A DNA stretch of 40,728 nt from Bacteroidota bacterium (GCA_947451115.1 CANFXV010000020.1:1-40728); one strand, 5' to 3'; positions 1 to 9,186 are shown, numbered from the stretch's first letter. Numbers and translations: made by a program. Notes: a model not told the origin generated them from the sequence alone.

Positions 1-1954
1 AAATTTATCAGTTGGAAATATTCATATCATTATAAGCCATACAGGCTTTGAAGTTTTGGATACTAGTTTTCAATTTACAGGAAAAAATAATAGTCCCTTA
101 GTCATAGGCCTAATAGCAGTAAAAGAAGAATTAGAAGAAGTGAAAGAGGAAAATGGAATTAAGCCGGGCAATATAGCTAGTTTACTAGGTGATATTGCGG
201 GTATTCAAATACAGCAAACCAGCGCTGCCACCGGGAATGCCGATATGCGAATTCAAGGACTACAAGGAAAATATACCCAAATATTAAGAGATGGGATGCC
301 CTTATTTGGAGGCTATGCAGGTAGTTTTAGTATTTTACAAATCCCACCATTAGATTTACAACAAATAGAATTGGTCAAAGGGGCTAGTTCTACTTTATAC
401 GGAGGGGGTGCCATTGCAGGAATGTTAAACTTAATTTCTAAAAAGCCTAAACTGGGCAAACCTGAAAAAAGTTTAACCATGAACTACTCTAGTTTAAAAG
501 AAACAAATTTCAATACATTTTTCTCTGGTAGAAATAAAGGTATGGGCTATTCCTTGTATGCAGGAACTACTCAACAAAAAGAGGTAGATGTAGATAAGGA
601 TGGTTTTTCTGATGTACCTGCTGTGAAAAGCGTTTTTGTACATCCTCGATTTTTTATTTACGGAAAAGACAATGCTACGATCACCTTAGGCTATACTTTT
701 AATTATGAAGATAGAAATGGTGGAGACATGGCTATATTAAATGGAAAACCATCTCTCAGTCATCAATTTTTTAATCAAAATAAAACATTAAGAAATACAG
801 TAGATGGTGTTTGGGAAAAGAAATACAGTGATGGAGGTATACTTACTGCAAAGGCCAATTATAGTATGATGAATAGAGCTATTATTACTAATGTATTTGG
901 TATGAAGGGTAAACAAGCAAGCTGGTATTCTGAATTGGCCTACACCAAAAAGTATACAGTACATAATATAGTAATGGGTATAAATTTTAATGGAGAAAAT
1001 TTTACTAAACAATTGCCCGATAGTAGTTTACTTCCTAATGATGCCTTTACTAACATGGGTGGATTCCTACAAGACGATTGGAGAATGAGTGATGTATTGA
1101 CTCTACAGTCGGGCTTAAGGCTAGACCATAATAATACCTATGGTAATTTTTTATTGCCGAGAATGTCTCTAATGTATAAAGTAAATAGCAAGGTAACCAT
1201 GCGTATGGGTGGAGGCGCTGGTTACAAAACACCTAGCTTATTTAGTTCTGAAATGGACGAAAGAGATTATCATTATTTGCAAGGATTCCTACCCGGCATA
1301 GCATCTGAAAAATCTTTAGGCTTTAATTATGATGTTAATTATAAAACAAGGATCAGTCATTGGGAGCTTACTTTAAACCAAACTGTTTTTTATAACGAAG
1401 TGAATCATCCAATTATTTATAATTCAAATAAATACTACCTTCCACTTTACCCGGTTTATCCAGGTTATATTCCAACACCCCCTGTTTATTTATACGAGAA
1501 TCAAACCAATTCACTTAGTTCTAAAGGGACAGAAACTTATGTACAAGCTATGAAGGCGCCTTATGAAATATATTTTGGCTATGTATATACAGATGCAAAA
1601 AGAAATTACAATGCCAGTAATCCTCAATTGCCCTTAATTGCTAAACATAAATTTGCTACTGTTTTTGCCTACGAGTTTAGCGATGCCTTTAGGGTAGGTA
1701 TAGAATCTTCTTATACAGGTAAGCAATATTTAGACAACGGAAGCACCACAACCCCTTATTTATTAATGGCCCTAATGCTAAGGTATACAGTGGGTAAGGC
1801 TATTTTTGTATTGAATGGCGAAAACCTATTTGACAAGCGGCAGAATAAAAATGGCTCACTAGTCATTCCACCTTTAACCAATCCAAGTTTTCCTGAAATA
1901 TGGGCGCCTTTAGATGGCAGGGTGATTAACTTATCGATGCACCTTAAGTGGTAG
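1..1954 (+). CDS. TonB-dependent receptor, 5'-truncated by window edge
   Basis: Outer-membrane active transporter for a chelated metal or similar nutrient; the substrate cannot be told from sequence. The frame is open from base 2, so the true start lies upstream and the internal TTG near 56 is not the start. The first visible residues (ISHTGFEVLDTSF) look like the end of a carboxypeptidase-like regulatory domain. A plug domain follows, with IRIQGL-like MRIQGLQGKYTQILRDGMP, then the LVKGASSTLYGGGAIAGMLN core, then a long beta-barrel ending in LHLKW-type aromatic residues (MHLKW). The segment joining the N-terminal domain to the plug looks short: VKEELEEV runs straight into KEENGIKPGN, whereas relatives as I remember them carry about 25-30 more residues there (an SRTNSRIEDLP-like stretch). 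An oxidoreductase gene follows on the same strand after 120 bases. Family call is firm; substrate unknown. Confidence 0.93.
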   Translation, partial: NLSVGNIHIIISHTGFEVLDTSFQFTGKNNSPLVIGLIAVKEELEEVKEENGIKPGNIASLLGDIAGIQIQQTSAATGNADMRIQGLQGKYTQILRDGMPLFGGYAGSFSILQIPPLDLQQIELVKGASSTLYGGGAIAGMLNLISKKPKLGKPEKSLTMNYSSLKETNFNTFFSGRNKGMGYSLYAGTTQQKEVDVDKDGFSDVPAVKSVFVHPRFFIYGKDNATITLGYTFNYEDRNGGDMAILNGKPSLSHQFFNQNKTLRNTVDGVWEKKYSDGGILTAKANYSMMNRAIITNVFGMKGKQASWYSELAYTKKYTVHNIVMGINFNGENFTKQLPDSSLLPNDAFTNMGGFLQDDWRMSDVLTLQSGLRLDHNNTYGNFLLPRMSLMYKVNSKVTMRMGGGAGYKTPSLFSSEMDERDYHYLQGFLPGIASEKSLGFNYDVNYKTRISHWELTLNQTVFYNEVNHPIIYNSNKYYLPLYPVYPGYIPTPPVYLYENQTNSLSSKGTETYVQAMKAPYEIYFGYVYTDAKRNYNASNPQLPLIAKHKFATVFAYEFSDAFRVGIESSYTGKQYLDNGSTTTPYLLMALMLRYTVGKAIFVLNGENLFDKRQNKNGSLVIPPLTNPSFPEIWAPLDGRVINLSMHLKW

Positions 1955-2074
1955 TGTATCCATTCGAATTTTTCTGGTGGTTTAAAAAAATATGTACTTT
2001 AAAAAATAAGGATAGAAGAAAAAATTATTATATTTAACCTAGTCCTTTATTTACTTATTTAAACCGATGCTTAT

Positions 2075-3385
2075 ATGAACAGCCGCCGAATTTTCTTAAG
2101 AAATGCTGCCATGACTTCTGGAGCTTTAATGACCTCCAATTTATTTGCCAGCAGTAAAATTTTTACCACCGATACTTTAAGAGTAGCCACCATTGGTGTC
2201 AATGGAATGGGTTGGGCCAATACTTTAGGTGCCCTTTCCGTTAGCAATGTAGAAGTAGTTGCCCTTTGTGATATTGATGAAACTGTCTTGAACAAAAGAA
2301 AGGCAGAATTATTAATCAAGCAACCGAATGTTCAAAAAATTGACACCTACAGCGATTACAGAAAAATATTAGATAGAAAAGACATTGACATTGTCATTGT
2401 GGGCACGCCAGATCATTGGCATGCACTACAAATGATTGATGCTTGTGCTGCAGGAAAACATGTGTATGTAGAAAAGCCTGCAGGAAATTCTATTGGAGAA
2501 TGCAATACCATGATTGCGGCTAAAAACAGATACAATCGTATTGTACAAGTAGGCCAATGGCAAAGAAGTCAAAAACATTTTACAGAGGCATTAGAAGTAG
2601 TGCATTCTGGACAATTGGGTAATATACGTACCACCAAGGTATGGTGTTATCAAGGATGGATGAGACCTCAACCTATTGTGCCTAATAGTGCTGTACCAGC
2701 AGGTGTGGATTATAAAACTTGGATAGGACCAGCGCCAATGCGTGATTTTAATGCAAGCAGATTCCATTTTCATTTTAGATGGTTCTGGGATTATGCAGGT
2801 GGGTTAATGACTGATTGGGGCGTGCATTTATTAGACTATGCTATTCAAGGCATGAAAGCAGGCAATCCAAAAAGTGTAAGTGCCTTGGGTGGAAAATTTG
2901 CTTACCCAGAATTGGCAGAAGAAACACCAGATACTTTGACTACTTTATATGAATTTGATAAATTTAATTTGGTTTGGGATTCTGCCATGGGTATTGACAA
3001 TGGTTCTTACGGACGCGACCATGGCATCGCCTTCATTGGCAACAATGGAACTTTGATTTTAGATAGAGGTGGATGGGAAGTGATTGAAGAAAGACAAGCA
3101 AAGAATAAAGTAGCCATTCCATTGCATAAAAGAGAAGATGATGGAGTGAATTTACATTGGGCTAATTTTATTGGTGCCATAAGAAACAATACACCCAACA
3201 GTTTACATTGCCCTATTGAAGAAGGTGCACATATTGCCACCATTGCACAAATGGGCAATATTGCTTATCGTTCAGGCAAGAAAGTTAATTGGGATACCAA
3301 TAAAAACTTATTTACTGATGACGACATCAATAAAGAATATTTCACCAAGGCTTACCATAACGGCTATAGCTTACCTAAAATATAA
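2075..3385 (+). CDS. Gfo/Idh/MocA family oxidoreductase, Tat-exported
   Basis: A 436-residue NAD(P)-dependent dehydrogenase-like protein, probably acting on a sugar or cyclitol in the periplasm. The N-terminus SRRIFLRN (residues 3-10) followed by an Ala/Leu-rich stretch is a twin-arginine leader. The Rossmann domain shows GVNGMG (41-46), the acidic CDID at the end of beta-2 (65-68) and TPDHWHA (111-117). The family's EKP motif is at 133-135 (YVEKPAGN). The C-terminal half matches the alpha/beta substrate domain of the family. It has its own 120-base upstream gap containing an imperfect Bacteroidota -7-like TATATTTA at 2029-2036. The stop lies only 2 bases from the stop of the convergent ATPase gene. 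Exact substrate cannot be inferred. A second, more distant family member lies at 36619-37950. Confidence 0.92.
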   Translation: MNSRRIFLRNAAMTSGALMTSNLFASSKIFTTDTLRVATIGVNGMGWANTLGALSVSNVEVVALCDIDETVLNKRKAELLIKQPNVQKIDTYSDYRKILDRKDIDIVIVGTPDHWHALQMIDACAAGKHVYVEKPAGNSIGECNTMIAAKNRYNRIVQVGQWQRSQKHFTEALEVVHSGQLGNIRTTKVWCYQGWMRPQPIVPNSAVPAGVDYKTWIGPAPMRDFNASRFHFHFRWFWDYAGGLMTDWGVHLLDYAIQGMKAGNPKSVSALGGKFAYPELAEETPDTLTTLYEFDKFNLVWDSAMGIDNGSYGRDHGIAFIGNNGTLILDRGGWEVIEERQAKNKVAIPLHKREDDGVNLHWANFIGAIRNNTPNSLHCPIEEGAHIATIAQMGNIAYRSGKKVNWDTNKNLFTDDDINKEYFTKAYHNGYSLPKI

Positions 3386-3387
3386 AC

Positions 3388-4164
3388 CTAAAACAACACT
3401 ACGGGTTTACCAGTAGAAGGATGCAGCATCAGCTGCGTATCGATATTGAATACTTCTTTGATCAAAATGGCGTCCACGATTTTTTCGGGGGCGCCATTTT
3501 TTATTAGGGCCCCATCTTTTAAAAAAAATAACTGGTCTGCATAACCTAGGGCAATATTTATATCATGTACTACCCCAATTAAGGTAGTAGTTTCATTTAA
3601 TAAAGAAACAGCAATAGATAAAAATATTTGTTGGTAATAAATGTCTAAATTATTTAAGGGTTCATCTAAAAATAAATATCGTTGTTCCCCTTTGGGAGCT
3701 TCCCAAATCTGTGCCAAGACACGCGCATAATGAACTCTTTGTTTTTCTCCTCCACTTAGGGTTTGGTAATTTCTATGAGTAAAACTATTTAAATCCAATA
3801 AGGCCATTACTTCTTTTACAATTTCTACATCTTTTTTAGATGGATTAAATTCAAAATGTGGGTTTCTTCCCAGCATAACTACTTCTTCTACGGTCATAGG
3901 AAAACTCAATTCTGTTTGTTGACTCAATACAGCCCTAGAAGCAGCAAGTGCTAATTTCGTATAGTTTTTTATGTCCGAGCCATTGTACCTAAGTTGTCCA
4001 TCAAAATTATTAATCTCTCCACTCAATAATTTTATAAGTGTTGATTTTCCAGACCCATTGGGGCCAATGATTAAATTACAAGTGCCTGGCAAAAATTCAA
4101 CAGAAATATTGTTCAAAATATTTTTAGTCCCTACACTATATTTTATTTGTTCTGCGCTTATCAT
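3388..4164 (-). CDS. hmuV: heme/iron ABC transporter ATP-binding protein (HmuV-like)
   Basis: Cytoplasmic ATPase of a type II metal-chelate importer, 258 residues. Walker A is GPNGSGKST (34-42), the Q-loop region is SQQTELSF (81-88), the ABC signature is LSGGEKQRV (136-144), Walker B is YLFLDEP (163-169), and the switch histidine is H200 (GVVHD). The overall pattern, including HYARVLAQIWE between signature and Walker B, matches the HmuV/FecE-type subfamily. It is the last gene of the minus-strand uptake operon, starting 2 bases after the permease stop, so translational coupling is likely. The symbol is by family resemblance and by the HmuT-like binding protein encoded two genes upstream; a ferric-siderophore role is the main alternative. 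Confidence 0.9.
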   Translation of the reverse strand: MISAEQIKYSVGTKNILNNISVEFLPGTCNLIIGPNGSGKSTLIKLLSGEINNFDGQLRYNGSDIKNYTKLALAASRAVLSQQTELSFPMTVEEVVMLGRNPHFEFNPSKKDVEIVKEVMALLDLNSFTHRNYQTLSGGEKQRVHYARVLAQIWEAPKGEQRYLFLDEPLNNLDIYYQQIFLSIAVSLLNETTTLIGVVHDINIALGYADQLFFLKDGALIKNGAPEKIVDAILIKEVFNIDTQLMLHPSTGKPVVLF

Positions 4165-4166
4165 AA

Positions 4167-5207
4167 TTACAAATCGTTTTGATTGAAATGATATTTTTTC
4201 AACAGAAAAATATACAAGGGCGCACCCACAATAGAAGTAATGATACCAATGGGCATTTCTGCTGGGGCCAATAAAAGTCGAGCACCCATGTCTGCAAGGG
4301 TTAATAATAAAGCACCCATTATAATAGAGGCTGGAATTAATTTTCGATTATCGCTTCCGATAAGTAATCTTAATACATGTGGTACAATGAGTCCCATAAA
4401 TGCAATCACCCCTACGAAGGCCGTGGCCACAGAAACCATGGCCGTATTCACTATTAAAATACCTGTTTTTAATGTATTCACTTCCACCCCTAAATAACCC
4501 GCTTCCTGTTCGCCCAACAATAAAACATTTAATTTTTTGGCTTGTTTAAAAGCAATGAAGATACAAATCAATCCAACCATGCCTGTCACCAATACTTGAA
4601 ACCAAGAAGCTCCAGAAAAAGTACCTAAATTCCAAAAGGTGATACTTCTTGCTTGCGGATCTCTAGCAACATAAGTCATCAGTCCCACACCGCTTAATCC
4701 AATCGCATTGATGGCCATGCCTACTAACAACAAAGGAAGTATGGCCACTCTTTTATTATTTTTTGCCAAACTGTAGACCAAATAGGTCGCAGCCAAACCA
4801 CCCATAAATGCAAATACAGGTACTAAGAAAGGACCTAATACAGTTTTAAATACCGGAGACATAAAAGGGCTTAAACTAAAAACAATGGAAGCTCCAAAAG
4901 CGGCTCCAGCACTGGTCCCTATCAATCCTGGTTCTACCACAGGGTTTCTAAATAAGCCTTGCATGAGCACACCTGATACAGCCAATATAGCACCTGTAAT
5001 GGCACACAATAAAACCCTGGGCAATCTTAATTGTATAAAAACATTTTCATAAATAGTGGTATTCGATTCTCCTTTAAACCAATGTATTAATGCCGCCATC
5101 ATTTCGGAGGGCAATATTTGCACAGCGCCAAAAGCAATGGCGGCAATCAATACCAATGCTAATAGTATAGTTAAAACAATAAAAAATATTTTATTATTTA
5201 GTCGCAT
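4167..5207 (-). CDS. hmuU: FecCD-family iron/heme ABC transporter permease
   Basis: Inner-membrane permease of 346 residues with about ten hydrophobic segments, starting with a membrane segment at residues 8-29. The BtuC/FecCD fingerprint GVLMQGLFRNPVVEPGLIGTS lies around residues 82-102, and the cytoplasmic coupling region GVEVNTLKTGILIVNTAMV and GVIAFMGLIVPHVLRLLIG lie in the C-terminal half. It would pair with the ATPase just downstream and receive substrate from the lipoprotein encoded just upstream. The start codon overlaps the 3' end of the binding-protein gene by 14 bases, typical of a tightly coupled operon. Heme versus siderophore specificity is not readable from the permease; the symbol follows its partners. 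Confidence 0.92.
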   Translation of the reverse strand: MRLNNKIFFIVLTILLALVLIAAIAFGAVQILPSEMMAALIHWFKGESNTTIYENVFIQLRLPRVLLCAITGAILAVSGVLMQGLFRNPVVEPGLIGTSAGAAFGASIVFSLSPFMSPVFKTVLGPFLVPVFAFMGGLAATYLVYSLAKNNKRVAILPLLLVGMAINAIGLSGVGLMTYVARDPQARSITFWNLGTFSGASWFQVLVTGMVGLICIFIAFKQAKKLNVLLLGEQEAGYLGVEVNTLKTGILIVNTAMVSVATAFVGVIAFMGLIVPHVLRLLIGSDNRKLIPASIIMGALLLTLADMGARLLLAPAEMPIGIITSIVGAPLYIFLLKKYHFNQNDL

Positions 5208-6084
5208 TGGTAGTTGGATAAAATAAATGCATCAAACTAATAATATTTTCACCTGTTCTTGGGCCATAATAAGTTAGATCATGTTCTTCAAATCTTAGAA
5301 TTCTTTTATTTTTCCCTGCCTTGGTTAAGGCTACGCCTGGAACACCAGTGATAAATTTATCCATGCTACCCATTTGATCGTAACCAAAATCGGTAGCAAT
5401 AATAATATCAGGATTGGCTTCTGCAATAGCTTCTGCACTAATTTGTCTGGCGCCCTTAGCATCATAATGCGCTACTTTAGCCCCAGCCAATTTGATCAAT
5501 TGATCCCCCACGCCCTTTCTTCCACTCATGACAAAAAATACATTGCTGGCTCTTCCAAAATGAATGATCATTACACTAGGTGTGTCTTTTATCGTAATTG
5601 CTTTCAAAGCAGTGCTTGCATTCGCAATGCCTGCATCCATCAGCGTACAAAGTGAATCTGCTTTAGCACTTACGCCAAAAAATGCACCCAACTCTTTCAA
5701 TAATAATTTTGCACTATCTACCGTATTGGCATTGCCAAAGGCTTTCGCTTTTAAGCCCGCTTTTTCAATTTGTGGTAATACTGTTTCAGGACCAATGTCA
5801 TTACTGTGAATGACTAAATCGGGTGTTAAAGAAATGATACCTTCTGGATTCAAAGCTCTATGATAACCTACTGGCTTAATTAATTTAGCACTATCAGGAT
5901 AAGTACTACTCCAATCTACCCCAATAATATTATGTCCCTTGCCCAAGGCAAAACTAAACTCAGTCAAGTGTTTAGATAAACTTACAATTCTTAAATCCTT
6001 GGTTCCATCTATTGCTGTATTATTAAACCTACCGCAGGAAATAAGCCCAGCAAATAGCATTGCAGTTAGAATTATTTTTTTCAT
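5194..6084 (-). CDS. hmuT: heme ABC transporter substrate-binding lipoprotein (HmuT-like)
   Basis: A 296-residue class III (helix-backbone) periplasmic binding protein, membrane-anchored as a lipoprotein: the leader ends in the lipobox LISC with Cys17. The best specificity clue is VGYHRALNPEGIISL starting at residue 72. Tyr74 sits where the heme-ligating tyrosine of PhuT/ShuT/HmuT proteins lies in a VGYxRxLxxEG context. The C-terminal lobe carries GARQISAEAIAEANPDIIIATDFGY, also usual for the heme-binding branch. It lies between the receptor gene (10-base gap) and the permease (14-base overlap). Heme is the favoured ligand; this is inferred from the motif, not shown. Confidence 0.88.
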   Translation of the reverse strand: MKKIILTAMLFAGLISCGRFNNTAIDGTKDLRIVSLSKHLTEFSFALGKGHNIIGVDWSSTYPDSAKLIKPVGYHRALNPEGIISLTPDLVIHSNDIGPETVLPQIEKAGLKAKAFGNANTVDSAKLLLKELGAFFGVSAKADSLCTLMDAGIANASTALKAITIKDTPSVMIIHFGRASNVFFVMSGRKGVGDQLIKLAGAKVAHYDAKGARQISAEAIAEANPDIIIATDFGYDQMGSMDKFITGVPGVALTKAGKNKRILRFEEHDLTYYGPRTGENIISLMHLFYPTTNATK

Positions 6085-6094
6085 ACTGTATTTT

Positions 6095-8518
6095 TTAAAA
6101 ATTATATTTCAAATTAAGACCACCAAAAACCAAGGGCTTCTTGGGTGCAGCCGTATAAACATCTGGCATTTGATTGGCAAAAATCATCATAGGATATTTA
6201 ATGCCCATTAAGTTAGTCACTCCTAGATAAATGTCAAAATCCAATTTTTTGGCTAGCCTGCCTTGATAGCCAATTTTATTGTTGACTAAGCTATAACTAG
6301 TAGCATAATAATCATTCATAGATGTAATAGGTGTTCTGTCCTTATAATTGTAAGTCATATTGCCATACAAACCAATATTGGTTAAAACATCTACCCCAAT
6401 ATTAGCCATGTATTTAGGTACACCTGCCACCATTTTATTAGAATAATCTTCGGTCAATACCACCGATTTTTGAATTTTAAAATTATCTCCATAAGTAAAA
6501 TTGGAGTAAGTTAAATTGGCAAAAGGTCTAATAGAGCTAATAAAATTGCTACTAGATTGATATAAAGTATATTTTACTAAGGCCTCTATGCCACTATGTA
6601 TTTCCTTGCCGCCATTGACTACATAAGTATATAAAGTTGTCGTAGGGGCAGCTGGAGACACCACCGAAATGGCTGTCATTTTTTTAGAGAACACCGTATT
6701 AAAATAAGCCAACTCATAAGTTAATTTATTGCCAAACAATTGACCCTTGGATCCAAGCTCAAACTGATTGCCTTGTTCTGGAGACAAAACGTGATTTAAA
6801 CTTCCAGTAGCAGGTGTCACTGGTTTGGTAACTGCAGGTGTGGTGATGTAAAAATAAGAACTGGTAGGTGCCTTAAATCCAGTGCTGTAAGAAGCATACA
6901 CGGATAGTTGCTTGTTGATGACTTTATTGATGGCAAAATGTGGTGCCACCATTCCATTATAGGTAGTATCAAATGTGGCTGGTCTGGTAAGGATGGCTGC
7001 ATTGAACCTGTCATTTAAATTTAAATGCATTTGGCTAACACCCAAACCTCCTAAGATAGAAAAATCATGCGGCAAACTCAAAGTCCACTCAGAAAATAAA
7101 TGCTGATTGGTACTGGTAGCATATACATTGGAAGTATTGGCATTGATCACCCAATAAGGATTCACTCCATACACCCAAGTGCTTGCACTATCTAAAGGAC
7201 TTTGTTTCATGTTGTAGCCTACTACTTGCGCCACTTGTTGTTGCACTTCAATACCAGTTACCCCACTTAAGCTAATCTCATCAGTAAGAGGAAATTTGGT
7301 ATTGATGGCCGATCTTAAACCATAATTGATCGCATTCTTATCAGTCCACCCTGCTGCTGAAGAAGCATTGCTGTTAAAACCAATACCATATACCGTAGAG
7401 CTAATAGAAACATTTTGGCTATGCGTATAAACATGACTTATCCCTGTTCTAAAACTAACTACATTGCTATGCCCATCTCTTTTGATGTAGTCTGGGTTGC
7501 CAGAATAATCATTGTTGTTAAACTGACTGACTGTTAACTCTCCTGAGCGTTGGTCATAACTATTGCTATAGCCAGCGTAAATACTGAAACTATTTTTTTG
7601 ATTGGGTTGTAAATCGGCAATCACATTCACAAAATCTTTTTTAGAAGCATTGTGAATGGTATAGCCATCGGTTTGTTGATTGCCATAATTCACTAGTAAA
7701 GAAGATTTATCTGTACCTGCTTTTAAAGTTGTGGTGAATCTTCTTGTGCCATAATCGCCCATCAATATTTGTTGGGTCAAACTTGTTTTTCCTTTTTCAG
7801 CTTTTTCACTGGTTAAATTGATAGCCCCTGCTATGGCTAATCCATACAAAGTTCCAGCAGGACCTTTCACTACTTCCACATTGCCAATGGAACTATAATC
7901 AATATCATCCATAGTAGTGATGCCTTCTGCATCCGTTAAAGGAATCCCGTTTAAATAAACTTTATACCCCTGGCCGTCAAAATTACTGCTGATACCTCTG
8001 GTTCCTCTGGTACCATTGCCATAACCTCTGATGTTTAATTGTTGACCGCCCCCGGCAGATCTTCTATTCATTTGTACACCGGTCACATTGGTTTGTATGG
8101 CATCGTCTAAGTTTAAACCTGTATTTCTATTAAGTTCCATACTACCAATTTTTGCGATAGAACCGGGTTGATACAAAATAGATTTATTTGGATTAGAAGT
8201 ATTGGTTACTTCTACATCCGTTAAGGACAGTGCAATGGGTGTTAAGTAAAAATTATTGTTTTTTTCATTGATGTCTAAAACCTTGCTCAGTGTTTCATAA
8301 CCAATATATGTAATAACAATTCTATCTGCGCCTGTCACTGTAATCGAAAATTCGCCAGCAATATTAGTAGTTACTTTTTTTGAGCCTACTGTAATCGAGG
8401 CACTTGCTAATGGCTTGTGGGAAATAGCATCTAAGACTTTTCCGGAAAAATTATTTTGTGCAAATACGTTTTGAAATCCTAGTAAAAATATAAATAGGAT
8501 GAAATGTTTCAATTTCAT
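6095..8518 (-). CDS. TonB-dependent receptor of the heme/iron uptake operon
   Basis: Outer-membrane transporter of 807 residues with a signal peptide ending in VFAQ (about residue 21). A carboxypeptidase-like regulatory domain (about 22-105) begins FSGKVLDAISHKPLASASI, and a plug domain (about 115-235) includes TGVQMNRRSAGGGQQLNIRG and VEVVKGPAGTLYG. A 22-strand-type barrel follows, ending in the aromatic C-terminus LKYNF. The barrel region YSTGFKAPTSSYFY matches the conserved GFKAP-type motif of siderophore and heme receptors. A typical NPNL heme-receptor motif is not evident. Gene order places it directly upstream of the HmuT-like lipoprotein, so it should deliver the same ligand to the periplasm. 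Confidence 0.93.
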   Translation of the reverse strand: MKLKHFILFIFLLGFQNVFAQNNFSGKVLDAISHKPLASASITVGSKKVTTNIAGEFSITVTGADRIVITYIGYETLSKVLDINEKNNNFYLTPIALSLTDVEVTNTSNPNKSILYQPGSIAKIGSMELNRNTGLNLDDAIQTNVTGVQMNRRSAGGGQQLNIRGYGNGTRGTRGISSNFDGQGYKVYLNGIPLTDAEGITTMDDIDYSSIGNVEVVKGPAGTLYGLAIAGAINLTSEKAEKGKTSLTQQILMGDYGTRRFTTTLKAGTDKSSLLVNYGNQQTDGYTIHNASKKDFVNVIADLQPNQKNSFSIYAGYSNSYDQRSGELTVSQFNNNDYSGNPDYIKRDGHSNVVSFRTGISHVYTHSQNVSISSTVYGIGFNSNASSAAGWTDKNAINYGLRSAINTKFPLTDEISLSGVTGIEVQQQVAQVVGYNMKQSPLDSASTWVYGVNPYWVINANTSNVYATSTNQHLFSEWTLSLPHDFSILGGLGVSQMHLNLNDRFNAAILTRPATFDTTYNGMVAPHFAINKVINKQLSVYASYSTGFKAPTSSYFYITTPAVTKPVTPATGSLNHVLSPEQGNQFELGSKGQLFGNKLTYELAYFNTVFSKKMTAISVVSPAAPTTTLYTYVVNGGKEIHSGIEALVKYTLYQSSSNFISSIRPFANLTYSNFTYGDNFKIQKSVVLTEDYSNKMVAGVPKYMANIGVDVLTNIGLYGNMTYNYKDRTPITSMNDYYATSYSLVNNKIGYQGRLAKKLDFDIYLGVTNLMGIKYPMMIFANQMPDVYTAAPKKPLVFGGLNLKYNF

Positions 8519-8596
8519 TATAATAAGAATTAATAAATGTAAAATGAGTATGGCTCAATGCTCGCAAACTTTGAGACAAAAAAATTGGAATAAAAA

Positions 8597-9112
8597 TTAA
8601 ACCAGTTTCGGAGGAGGTGTATTGATGGGTAATGCGATAGATAGAACTTCTTGACCGAAGCTAAAATAATAAGTTTTATTTAAAGCAGCCCAATTTTGTT
8701 GCACAGTGGAAGGATCAAGGATAAAATAACTAAGAGAAAATTTTAGCAGTTGTTTGCTTTCTTTATTTAATGGAAGTCCTTCTGTTTTATCATTTAAAGA
8801 AACAGTATAATTATTGTACAATTGAGTTTGCATCGTATCGTTGATACAATAAAACCAAGTTTCTCCGTTTATTTTTTCTGTTTTAACCACATCATAAAAA
8901 ATTCCATTCAAAGTAAATTCCTTACCGGCTTCTTCCCAGTCAATCGCCTTAGTATTTTTAATTTTGACCAATTGGTCTTCTGGCAATTGATGCGCCATAG
9001 TTTGGGCTATATTTTCCTTATTGATAGCCTGCTGCACCGCATAAACCAGATAAGTACCTATTTGGCTGCTGATGACTAAGAATAACAATAAAGATGATAC
9101 AATACGCTTCAA
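8597..9112 (-). CDS. unknown 171-aa membrane-anchored protein, first gene of heme uptake operon
   Basis: I do not recognise this family. The protein has a hydrophobic N-terminus (residues 4-25, SSLLLFLVISSQIGTYLVYAV) with no clear cleavage site or lipobox, so it is probably anchored in the inner membrane with a periplasmic domain. That domain contains IDWEEAGKEFTLNGIFYDVV, a single Cys in WFYCINDTM, and a Pro-rich C-terminus (TPPPKLV). The only in-frame start near the hydrophobic segment is a TTG; no ATG is available. It is the first gene of a five-gene minus-strand run, with 78 bases before the receptor gene. An accessory role in heme or metal handling is inferred from position only. Confidence 0.72.
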   Translation of the reverse strand: MKRIVSSLLLFLVISSQIGTYLVYAVQQAINKENIAQTMAHQLPEDQLVKIKNTKAIDWEEAGKEFTLNGIFYDVVKTEKINGETWFYCINDTMQTQLYNNYTVSLNDKTEGLPLNKESKQLLKFSLSYFILDPSTVQQNWAALNKTYYFSFGQEVLSIALPINTPPPKLV

Positions 9113-9122
9113 TTCAATGACT

Positions 9123-9142
9123 TTTAGGGTCCTAAATTTAGG
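9123..9142 (-). promoter_or_regulatory. candidate metalloregulator operator upstream of the heme uptake operon
   Basis: Three TTTAGG half-sites in alternating orientation: TTTAGG (9123-9128), GT, CCTAAA (9131-9136), then TTTAGG (9137-9142). These make two overlapping perfect inverted repeats. The site ends 10 bases upstream of the TTG start at 9112, where a repressor would block transcription or translation start. On the minus strand CCTAAATTTAGG also contains TAAATTTA, one base off the Bacteroidota -7 consensus TAnnTTTG. The TTAGG...CCTAA form resembles half-sites of DtxR/IdeR-type iron regulators; that link is an inference. Confidence 0.45.
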
Positions 9143-9186
9143 TTGTTTTTAGTTAGCAGCACTATAAAAATGATTAAAAATGAACA

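Noticed and set aside
8519..8596. CTCAA/TTGAG short hairpin between the unknown protein and receptor genes
   Set aside because: A 5-base stem with a 10-base or longer loop and no T run is too weak for a terminator or riboswitch.
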